Shown here in pieces: positions 57,234 to 64,000 of a stretch of DNA of 64,000 nucleotides. The stretch's first letter is position 1. Each line of letters starts with the position of its first letter. Source of the DNA: Zavarzinia marina (GTDB lineage Bacteria > Pseudomonadota > Alphaproteobacteria > Zavarziniales > Zavarziniaceae). The notes beneath the pieces were generated by a model. The model was not told the DNA's origin, did not search any database, and saw nothing but the letters and a program-made list of their open reading frames with translations. Where the stretch lies: positions 248,001 through 312,000 of the forward strand of contig NZ_JAKGSB010000002.1 in assembly GCF_021568905.1 (NCBI RefSeq), written 5' to 3'. The position numbers and the translations under genes were made by a program.

Positions 57234-57333
57234 CGGCCGCGCGGGTGACGCCGTCGTCACGGCGGGGCATACTGTGGGCGGATTTCAATTTGCAGGTGGC
57301 GCCCGCAGAGGTTGCCCGTCGAGCTCACGAAAC

Positions 57334-57804
57334 ATGTCCGACCGTATCGAAAACCTGTGCCTCGCGAAGGGGATGCGCATGACGGACCAGCGGCGCGTGA
57401 TCGCCCGCGTCCTGTCCGAATCGCACGACCACCCGGATGTCGAGGAACTCTATCGCCGCGCCATCGCGCTCGACCCCAAGATCTCGATCGCCACGGTCTA
57501 TCGCACGGTCCGCCTGTTCGAGGAGGCCGGCATCCTGGAGCGCCACGACTTCCGCGACGGCCGCTCGCGCTACGAGGAAGTGCCGGACGCCCATCACGAC
57601 CACCTGATCGACCTGTCGACCGGCCGTGTGATCGAATTCCGCAACGAGGACATCGAGAAGCTGCAGGAATTCGTCGCGCGCGAGCTGGGTTTCCGGCTGG
57701 TCGATCATCGTCTCGAGCTCTATGGCGTGCCCATCGACCGCGCCGACCGCGAGGAACTGGCCAAGGCGAACGACGTCCTGGCGCGGGGCATGCGCCGGCC
57801 ATGA
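57334..57804 (+). CDS. fur: Fur/Mur-family metal-responsive repressor
   Basis: The 156-residue protein has the Fur winged helix (RMTDQRRVIARVLSESHDHP, ISIATVYRTVRLFEEAGILE) and the metal region DAHHDHLIDLSTGRVIEFRN. The CxxC pair found in E. coli Fur is absent (replaced by DLSTG), as is usual for alphaproteobacterial Fur/Mur, which often responds to manganese. Whether it senses iron or manganese cannot be decided. Its stop overlaps the plsC start (ATGA), so the two are coupled. Confidence 0.93.
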   Translation: MSDRIENLCLAKGMRMTDQRRVIARVLSESHDHPDVEELYRRAIALDPKISIATVYRTVRLFEEAGILERHDFRDGRSRYEEVPDAHHDHLIDLSTGRVIEFRNEDIEKLQEFVARELGFRLVDHRLELYGVPIDRADREELAKANDVLARGMRRP

Positions 57805-58745
57805 CCGTCGCCGACGAGGCGAAGCCGGCGCCGAAACGGCTCGGCACGCGCCGCTTCGGCTTCGGCCGGGCCAAGCACGATCCCTTTCAGTTCGGCGACC
57901 GGCCGCTGCCGGACCTGCCGGCGGCGCCTGGCCCCGGCCTGGGCCGTCTGGCGCGGTTGCGCGCGACCTCGCGCCTGTTCCTGTTCGCTCTGGCCCTGAT
58001 CGTCCTGACGCCGGTGCAGCTGCTGGCGCTGCTGCTGGACCGCAAGCTGGCCGTGGCCGTGCCCTTCTTCTTCCACAAGATGCTGTGCCGCATCCTGGGC
58101 GTGAAGCTGGTGGTCCATGGCCGGCGGCACAAGCGCGGCGGCGTCCTGTTCATCGCCAATCACTCGTCTTGGCTGGACATTCCGGTGATGTCGGCGGTGA
58201 TCCCCGGTTCCTTCGTCGCCAAGAGCGAGATCGAGGGCTGGCCGATCTTCGGCCATCTGGCCCGGCTCCAGCGCACGGTCTTCGTCCAGCGCGAGAAGCG
58301 CAGCCGCACCGCCGAGAGCCGCGACACCCTGGTGGAGCGCCTGCGCGGCGGCGACAATCTGATCCTCTTCCCCGAAGGGACGTCGTCGGACGGCAATCGC
58401 GTGCTGCCGTTCAAGAGCGCCCTGTTCGGCGCCGCCGAGATAGAGGTGCCGCGTCGGGGCGGGCGCATCGGCCCCGTCGTCGTGCAGCCCGTCACCGTCA
58501 CCTATACGCGGCTGCAGGGCATGCCCATGGGCCGCGACTACCGGCCCTTCTTCACCTGGTTCGGCGACATGGACCTGGCGCCCCACCTGTTCCGTGCCCT
58601 CGGATTCGGGCCGATCACCGCCGAGATCGAATTTCACGCCCCCCTGACCGTGACCGAGGCGGGCAGCCGCAAGGCCCTGGCGCGCCATTGCGAGGCGGTG
58701 GTCAGGGCCGGCCACGCGCGCCAGATCCAGGGTGGTTTCTCCTGA
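57801..58745 (+). CDS. plsC: lysophospholipid (1-acylglycerol-3-phosphate) acyltransferase
   Basis: The 314-residue protein has a polar N-terminal extension of about 60 residues, a membrane segment (about 58-80), then the acyltransferase block I NHSSWLDIPV (HX4D), the FVQREKRSR motif and block III FPEGTSSDG. It adds the second acyl chain in phosphatidic acid synthesis or a related lipid (ornithine lipid is possible in this class). Translation is coupled to fur. Confidence 0.9.
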   Translation: MTVADEAKPAPKRLGTRRFGFGRAKHDPFQFGDRPLPDLPAAPGPGLGRLARLRATSRLFLFALALIVLTPVQLLALLLDRKLAVAVPFFFHKMLCRILGVKLVVHGRRHKRGGVLFIANHSSWLDIPVMSAVIPGSFVAKSEIEGWPIFGHLARLQRTVFVQREKRSRTAESRDTLVERLRGGDNLILFPEGTSSDGNRVLPFKSALFGAAEIEVPRRGGRIGPVVVQPVTVTYTRLQGMPMGRDYRPFFTWFGDMDLAPHLFRALGFGPITAEIEFHAPLTVTEAGSRKALARHCEAVVRAGHARQIQGGFS

Positions 58746-59010
58746 TCGCCCGCCCTGGGGGCTGCCCCGATTCTTGACTCTTCGGACCTCGGCCCCTAAT
58801 GCTGTGGTCTTGTTGGTTCAGGCCCCGCCGCAGGGTCGGCATGGCGTGACCGTGATCCCGACTGGATGTGTGTTCCGGGATGTGTGTGTAAAGGGCGCGC
58901 GCAGTACCGGGTGACGATGGCCGAAACGATGCCGGGTCACGTGGATGTCCAATCCGGGGACGCGGTATTGCCGCACGGCGCGGGTATTGCCCAGGGATAC
59001 AGGCTCTTCG

Positions 59011-60381
59011 GTGGCCAGAAAGCTTTGCATCAAGACGTACGGCTGCCAGATGAACGTCTACGACTCCGGTCGCATGGCGGATCTGCTGGCACCGCTCGGT
59101 TATGGCACCACGGATGACGCGGCGGAAGCCGATCTGGTCATCCTGAACACGTGCCACATTCGCGAGAAGGCCGCCGAGAAGGTCTATTCCGACGTCGGAC
59201 GCCTGCGCAACCTGCGCAACGACCGTCTGGCCGCCGGCGGCGCCCCGATGACCATCGCGGTCGCCGGCTGCACCGCCCAGGCCGAGGGCGCCGAGATCAT
59301 GCGCCGGGCCCCGGCGGTCGATCTCGTGGTCGGGCCCCAGGCCTATCACCGCCTCCCGGAATTGATCGCCCGCGCCCACCGCAGCCGGGGCGAGGCGCTG
59401 GACACGGACTTCCCGATCGATTCCAAGTTCGACCATCTGCCGCTGCAGAGCCGGGTGGAGGGCAGCGCCGCCTTCCTGACCATTCAGGAAGGCTGCGACA
59501 AGTTCTGCACCTTCTGCGTCGTGCCCTATACCCGGGGCGCCGAAACCTCGCGCCCGGTCGATGCCGTCCTGGCGGAGGCGCGCCATCTGGCCGACCTCGG
59601 CGCGCGGGAGATCACGCTCCTCGGCCAGAACGTCAATGCCTATCACGGCGCGGCACCGGACGATGCCGGCGGCAATGGCGCGCCCTGGTCGCTGGGCCGG
59701 CTGGTCCATGCCCTGGCCGATGTGTCGGGGATCGAGCGTATCCGCTATACCACCTCGCACCCGCGCGACATGGACGACGAGCTGATCGAAGCCCATGGCC
59801 GCCTGCCCCAGCTCATGCCGTTCCTGCATCTGCCGGTGCAGTCTGGGTCCGACCGGATCCTGGAGGCGATGAACCGCCGCCACACCGCCGACGACTACCG
59901 CCGCGTGATCGAGCGCCTGCGCGAGGCGCGGCCCGACATCGCCCTGTCGTCCGACTTCATCGTCGGCTTCCCGGGCGAGAGCGAGCGCGAGTTCCAGATG
60001 ACCCTGGACCTCGTGCGCGAGATCGGCTTCGCCCAGGCCTACAGCTTCAAATACAGCCCGCGCCCCGGCACACCGGCCAGCATGATGGCCGATTCCCTGC
60101 CGGAAGACGTGAAGGCGGACCGCCTCGCCCGCATCCAGGCGGCGATCGCCGAGGGCCAGCATGCCTTCAACCGGGGCTGTGTCGGCCGCACCCTGCCGGT
60201 GCTGTTCGACCGCCCCGGGCGACGCCCCGGCCAGATGGTCGGGCGCAGCCCCTACATGCAGGCGGTCCATGCCGAGGTGCCGTCCACCATGAACGGGCGG
60301 ATCCTGGACGTGACGATCGATTCCGCCCACCCGAACAGCCTGGGCGGCACGCTGGCGGACCCCGCCGAGGCGGCCGCCTGA
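59011..60381 (+). CDS. miaB: tRNA-2-methylthio-N6-dimethylallyladenosine synthase MiaB
   Basis: With the GTG at 59011 the protein has 456 residues and begins [19 protein letters not shown], the normal MiaB start. The three cysteines of the auxiliary cluster ([22 protein letters not shown]) and the radical SAM motif CDKFCTFC are intact. [20 protein letters not shown] and a C-terminal TRAM region follow. It adds the methylthio group to i6A37 of tRNA. An upstream in-frame ATG (58945) would add 22 unconserved residues; ACAGG 8 nt before the GTG favours the GTG. Confidence 0.95.
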   Translation: MARKLCIKTYGCQMNVYDSGRMADLLAPLGYGTTDDAAEADLVILNTCHIREKAAEKVYSDVGRLRNLRNDRLAAGGAPMTIAVAGCTAQAEGAEIMRRAPAVDLVVGPQAYHRLPELIARAHRSRGEALDTDFPIDSKFDHLPLQSRVEGSAAFLTIQEGCDKFCTFCVVPYTRGAETSRPVDAVLAEARHLADLGAREITLLGQNVNAYHGAAPDDAGGNGAPWSLGRLVHALADVSGIERIRYTTSHPRDMDDELIEAHGRLPQLMPFLHLPVQSGSDRILEAMNRRHTADDYRRVIERLREARPDIALSSDFIVGFPGESEREFQMTLDLVREIGFAQAYSFKYSPRPGTPASMMADSLPEDVKADRLARIQAAIAEGQHAFNRGCVGRTLPVLFDRPGRRPGQMVGRSPYMQAVHAEVPSTMNGRILDVTIDSAHPNSLGGTLADPAEAAA

Positions 60382-60404
60382 AACCCCGCGCGAAGGCCAG
60401 CCCC

Positions 60405-61409
60405 ATGCCCGCCACGCGACCCACGACGGTCCAGGGCGACGGTGCCGGTGCCCGCCGGCCGCTGATCGTCGATTTCGCGGACAACCGCCTGCTGCCCCGT
60501 CTGTTCGGTGAACACGACGTGCATCTCGCACGCATCGAAAGCGCGCTCGGCGTCTCCGTCTCGTCGCGCGGCAACCGCATCGCCATCTCGGGCGAGGCGG
60601 ACGCGGCGGCGATCACCCGCCATGTCCTGCGCGACCTCTACAAGCGTCTGGAGACGGGCCACGACATTTCGCCCGGCGACGTCGACGGCGCCATCCGCCT
60701 CGCGGAGGCCGCGGCCGGGGACGAGGTGAAGGCCGCGCCCATGGCCGGCATCCGCACCGGGCGGCGCTCGATCCTGCCGCGCTCGCCGGCACAGGCCGAC
60801 TATCTCGACGCCCTCGGCAAGAACGAACTGGTTTTCGGGCTGGGCCCGGCGGGCACCGGCAAGACCTATCTGGCGGTCGCGGTCGCGGTCGCCATGCTGC
60901 TGGATCGCCGCGTCGACCGCCTCGTCCTGTCGCGCCCCGCGGTCGAGGCGGGCGAGCGCCTGGGCTTCCTGCCCGGCGACATGAAGGAGAAGGTCGATCC
61001 CTATCTCCGCCCGCTCTACGACGCCCTCCACGACATGATGCCGCCCGGCGAGGTCACCCGCCGGCTGGAGAGCGGCGAGATCGAAGTCGCGCCGCTGGCC
61101 TTCATGCGCGGGCGCACGCTGGCCCATTCCTTCGTCATCCTGGACGAGGCGCAGAACACTACGTCCGGCCAGATGAAGATGTTCCTGACCCGTCTCGGCG
61201 AAGGCGGGCGCATGGCGGTGACCGGCGATCCCAGCCAGATCGACCTGCCGCCCGGCGTGCGCTCGGGCCTGGTCGAAGCGGTCGAGACCCTGGAAGGCGT
61301 GAACGGTATCGGCTTCTGCCGCTTCGGCGAGGGCGACGTGGTGCGCCACCCGCTGGTCAGCAAGATCGTCCGCGCCTACCGCCTGCGCGAGGAAGGGGGG
61401 CCGCGATGA
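60405..61409 (+). CDS. phoH: PhoH-like ATPase
   Basis: The 334-residue protein has a KH-like N-terminal region (SALGVSVSSRGNRIAISGEA) and a P-loop ATPase domain with Walker A GPAGTGKTYLAVA, RPAVEAGERLGFLPGD and Walker B FVILDEAQNTTSGQMKM. PhoH proteins are linked to RNA metabolism and usually lie next to ybeY, as here with one gene between. The stop overlaps the next start (ATGA). Confidence 0.95.
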   Translation: MPATRPTTVQGDGAGARRPLIVDFADNRLLPRLFGEHDVHLARIESALGVSVSSRGNRIAISGEADAAAITRHVLRDLYKRLETGHDISPGDVDGAIRLAEAAAGDEVKAAPMAGIRTGRRSILPRSPAQADYLDALGKNELVFGLGPAGTGKTYLAVAVAVAMLLDRRVDRLVLSRPAVEAGERLGFLPGDMKEKVDPYLRPLYDALHDMMPPGEVTRRLESGEIEVAPLAFMRGRTLAHSFVILDEAQNTTSGQMKMFLTRLGEGGRMAVTGDPSQIDLPPGVRSGLVEAVETLEGVNGIGFCRFGEGDVVRHPLVSKIVRAYRLREEGGPR

Positions 61410-63937
61410 CCGCCGCGCCCCAGACCCCCGAAGGCGCCGAGACATCCGATCTGCAGCGCGCCCGCGCGCTTCTGTCGGCGACCGCGATCCGGGCGCTGGC
61501 CGAAGACCGCTGGACGCGCTGGCGGCCATGGCTGGATGCGCCGCTGTTCGCCGCCTTCGTCGTCCTGCTGACCCTGGTGTTCGCGCCCGTGGGCCAGTCG
61601 GTGCGCGCCATTCCGCCCCTCGATTCGATCGCGCCCGAGACGGTGCGCGCCGAACGCGCCGTCGCGGTCGAGGACCGAAGCGCGACCGAGGCCCGGCGCG
61701 CCGCCGCCGCCGAGGCCAGCCTGCCGGTCTTCGACTATGCCCCCGACCTCTACCTCAACCTCGCCAAACGGGTGACCGAGGCGGTGGAAAGCCTGGCGAT
61801 ACGGGCCGAGACCAAGACCATGGCACCGGCCCAGCGCCGCGCCGCGTTCCAGGAGGCGATGGGTCGCCCGGTGTCCCAGACCCTGTTCGACATCCTGGAG
61901 GAGCTGGACAATCCGGCCGATCTCTCGACCGCGATCAACTACCTGCTGAATCTCGGCCTCGACCGCATGATCGTCGAGGATCGCGGCAGCCTGCCGGCAG
62001 AAGGCCCGATCCGCATCGCCCTTGCCGGCAGCGACCGGCTGGACAAGGCGCTGGTCGCCGGCGTGATGGACGTCGGCCAGTTCCGCCGCCTGATCCAGGC
62101 GCGGGCCGGCGACGCGCCCTATGGCACCGCCCGCATCGCCCGCAGCTTCGTGCTCGAAGCGGCGCTTTCCCTGGCGACGCCCAATCTGACGCCCAATCCC
62201 GCCCGCACCGAGGCGTTGCGCGCCGAGGCGATCGAGGCGGTCGAGCCCGAAATGGTGCGCATCGCGGTCGGCGAGGTCGTGATCCGCGAGGGCGACCGCG
62301 TGACCAAATCGGCCCAGGACCGCCTGCGCCTGCTGAACGAGGGCGGCGCGCAGCGATCCTTCCTGGGCGAGACCATGGCGATCGGCGCCCTGATCCTCGG
62401 CCTCGTCCTGCTGGGCGGCAATTTCTTCAGGGCCGCGCGCAACCCCTCGCATCTCAGCCGCAAGCAGATCTACATGACGCTCGCTTCGGCGGGCGGCACC
62501 GCCGTGCTGTGCATCGCCATGTGGTACGCCGGGCGCGGCATCGCCATCGGCCTCGGCTTCCCGCCCGAGGCGGCGACCTTCCTGCCGCCGGTGGCGCTGG
62601 CGACCGTGGTCGTCGCCCTGGTGATCGACGCCCGCACCAGTCTCCTGGTCGGCATCGCGCTCGCCCTGCTCGTCGCCTATCGGGTCGGCGGCGATCTCTG
62701 GGTCGCCGCGCATTATCTGGTCGGCGTGCTGGCCGCCGGCATGACGGTCAGGCGCGGACGGCGCCGTTCGGACATCATGAAGGTCGGCCTCGTCATCGCC
62801 GCCGCGCAGCTGGTGCTGGTGCCGATCATGGTAGTGCTGGACACGACGGTGCCGGCCAACGAGGCGTCCTATTTCATCGGCGCCGCCGTCGCCGGCATCA
62901 CCGGCGCCTTGCTGACCGCCGCGTTCACGACCGCCGGCCTGCCCCTGTTCGAATTCATCTTCGACGAGACGACGGACATGCGTCTCCTCGAACTGGCGTC
63001 GGCCGACAATCCCCTCCTGAAGCAGCTCGCGCTGCGCTCGCCCGGGACCTACTATCATTCCGTCATGATGGCCAATCTGGCCGAGACGGCGGCGGAGGCG
63101 ATCGGCGCCAACGGCTTGCAGGCGCGGGTGATGGCGCTCTATCACGACCTCGGCAAGATGGAACGGCCGAGCTATTTCGCCGAGAACCAGCGCGGTTCCA
63201 ACGTCCACGACCGCCTGCCGCCCGAGCTTTCGGCGCGCATCATCTTCGCCCACATCAAGGACGGCATCGACATCGCGCGGAAGCACCGCCTGGGCCGTCC
63301 CGTGCTCGACGCGGTGACTCAGCACCAGGGAACCACCCTGCTGCGGGTCTTCCACCAGCGCGCCCTGGAACGCGCCAAGACCACCGGCGAGGCGGTGCAC
63401 GAGGCCGAGTTCCGCTATCCGGGCCCGCGCCCCATGACCAAGGAATCCGGCATCCTGATGCTGGCCGACACGGTCGAGGCGGCGACAAGGGCCCTGAAGG
63501 ACCCGAAGCCGGAGGACGTGCGCGAGCGCGTCTCCCGCGTCATCGCCGAAAAGATCGCCGACCACCAGCTCGACGATTGCGCCCTGACCATGAAGGATCT
63601 CGCCCAGATCGAGGCCGCCTTCGTCCGGGCCCTGACCCTGGGTGTCTATCACACCCGCATCGAATATCCGCCGCTCGCCACTCCCAAGTCTTCCCAGGCA
63701 GCGGCCCATCCCGTCACGAACAGCCAGACCGCCACGAAGAAGGAGCCGACCCCGGAACGCCGCCATGACGACGCCAATACCGCAACGGGCGAGCCGACAG
63801 CCCACCGCCCGGCGGAGCCGACGCCGATCAGCGCCGTCCACCCCGCCCCAGCCCCAGCCCCGACCTCGACAGCCGCGGCCCCGACCGCGGATCAGCATCA
63901 GGGTGGAGCAGCCGGCGTGGGCCGAAGCGCTTCCTGA
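61406..63937 (+). CDS. 7TM receptor-type HD phosphohydrolase (PgpH/YqfF-like, HDIG)
   Basis: The 843-residue protein has one N-terminal membrane segment (about 48-66), an extracytoplasmic domain (about 75-320), a block of about seven membrane segments (about 325-500) and an HD domain with SPGTYYHSVMMANLAETAAE and ALYHDLGKME. In Listeria PgpH this architecture degrades c-di-AMP. Whether this class makes c-di-AMP is doubtful, so the nucleotide is open. The last 85 or so residues are a Pro/Ala/Thr-rich tail that overlaps the start of ybeY in another frame. It sits in the conserved phoH-HDIG-ybeY order. Confidence 0.9.
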   Translation: MTAAPQTPEGAETSDLQRARALLSATAIRALAEDRWTRWRPWLDAPLFAAFVVLLTLVFAPVGQSVRAIPPLDSIAPETVRAERAVAVEDRSATEARRAAAAEASLPVFDYAPDLYLNLAKRVTEAVESLAIRAETKTMAPAQRRAAFQEAMGRPVSQTLFDILEELDNPADLSTAINYLLNLGLDRMIVEDRGSLPAEGPIRIALAGSDRLDKALVAGVMDVGQFRRLIQARAGDAPYGTARIARSFVLEAALSLATPNLTPNPARTEALRAEAIEAVEPEMVRIAVGEVVIREGDRVTKSAQDRLRLLNEGGAQRSFLGETMAIGALILGLVLLGGNFFRAARNPSHLSRKQIYMTLASAGGTAVLCIAMWYAGRGIAIGLGFPPEAATFLPPVALATVVVALVIDARTSLLVGIALALLVAYRVGGDLWVAAHYLVGVLAAGMTVRRGRRRSDIMKVGLVIAAAQLVLVPIMVVLDTTVPANEASYFIGAAVAGITGALLTAAFTTAGLPLFEFIFDETTDMRLLELASADNPLLKQLALRSPGTYYHSVMMANLAETAAEAIGANGLQARVMALYHDLGKMERPSYFAENQRGSNVHDRLPPELSARIIFAHIKDGIDIARKHRLGRPVLDAVTQHQGTTLLRVFHQRALERAKTTGEAVHEAEFRYPGPRPMTKESGILMLADTVEAATRALKDPKPEDVRERVSRVIAEKIADHQLDDCALTMKDLAQIEAAFVRALTLGVYHTRIEYPPLATPKSSQAAAHPVTNSQTATKKEPTPERRHDDANTATGEPTAHRPAEPTPISAVHPAPAPAPTSTAAAPTADQHQGGAAGVGRSAS

Positions 63938-64000
63938 CACCCGCCCCCTCTTGCGACGCGCCGCCGAGGCGGCGTTCCGGGCGGGACGGGACCATTGCGA
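63765..64000 (+). CDS. ybeY: endoribonuclease YbeY (3' partial), N-terminus overlapping the HDIG gene
   Basis: The last codons of the window read RISIRVEQPAWAEALPDTRP and then LLRRAAEAAFRAGRDHC, the first strand and helix of YbeY, the rRNA-maturation endonuclease usually encoded after phoH. The frame needs the RISIRV strand, and the only standard start codon before it is ATG 63765; GTG 63903 would cut that strand off. From ATG 63765 the first about 40 residues are Pro/Arg/Gln-rich (RRSRRRSAPSTPPQPQPRPR) and lie inside the HDIG gene in another frame, a 173-nt overlap. The metal-binding HGxLHLxGyDH motif lies beyond the window. Confidence 0.75.
   Translation, partial: MTTPIPQRASRQPTARRSRRRSAPSTPPQPQPRPRQPRPRPRISIRVEQPAWAEALPDTRPLLRRAAEAAFRAGRDHC

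Noticed and set aside
61376-63940. An 854-codon frame antisense to the HDIG gene
   Set aside because: Shadow of a gene with conserved membrane and HD motifs; the antisense product is low-complexity Arg/Gly/Asp/His.

Overview
The window is 64 kb of uniformly GC-rich bacterial chromosome. The gene content points to an alphaproteobacterium, probably of the broad Rhodospirillales group. The indicators are a MucR/Ros regulator, a Fur/Mur-type repressor lacking the second-site cysteines, an RpoE-ChrR sigma/anti-sigma pair with all zinc ligands, an IalB-family periplasmic protein, long PstA/PstC permeases, a DUF2333 protein, and a block running from mutS to ybeY in an order typical of the class. No phage, insertion sequence, CRISPR array or rRNA operon was recognised. 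The taxonomic placement is inference from gene families, not from a search.

Layout. (1) 1-27.6 kb is a patchwork of short, often divergent units: a MocR-type regulator cut by the window start, a secreted hydrolase, a 764-residue RTX protein with a decayed second RTX gene beside it, tRNA-Ala, yggT/DUF167/folD, a LysE exporter, small metabolic genes, a class 3 asparaginase, argG, the rpoE-chrR pair opposite ialB-rlmN, a FadR-type regulator opposite an L-lactate dehydrogenase, a DUF1963 protein, and a Baeyer-Villiger type monooxygenase opposite an AraC-type regulator. (2) 27.6-37.5 kb is the phosphate (Pho) region on the minus strand: maeB-phoR-pstS-pstC-pstA-pstB-phoU-phoB, with a Pho box in front of pstS and a strong hairpin between pstS and pstC. 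(3) 37.7-40.2 kb holds benE opposite a GntR regulator and the ruins of a ParDE-like toxin-antitoxin pair. (4) 40.2-64 kb is mostly housekeeping: mutS, glnD, murJ, trpS, usp, nfu, a nitroreductase, tsaB-rimI, mucR, fur-plsC, miaB-phoH-HDIG protein-ybeY. It is interrupted by an LtrA-like membrane protein, a HigA-like DNA-binding protein fused to a histone H1-like tail, a DUF2333 protein and a class III cyclase.

Regulation visible in the DNA. Several regulator/target pairs share an intergenic region with inverted repeats that look like operators: HxlR/thioesterase (two sites), FadR-type/lldD (two sites 30 bp apart), GntR/benE (one site), and the H1-like protein upstream of its own gene (two sites with identical arms). 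Most downstream genes are tightly packed or translationally coupled (yggT/DUF167, pstC/pstA, chrR/rpoE, fur/plsC, phoH/HDIG), and ybeY appears to begin 173 nt inside the HDIG gene.

I found no clear multi-gene novel defence or mobile system. The least explained items are the HigA-H1 fusion with its twin operators, the RTX gene and its relic, the gutted toxin-antitoxin locus, the ybeY overlap, and the AT-rich 529-nt stretch before mucR.
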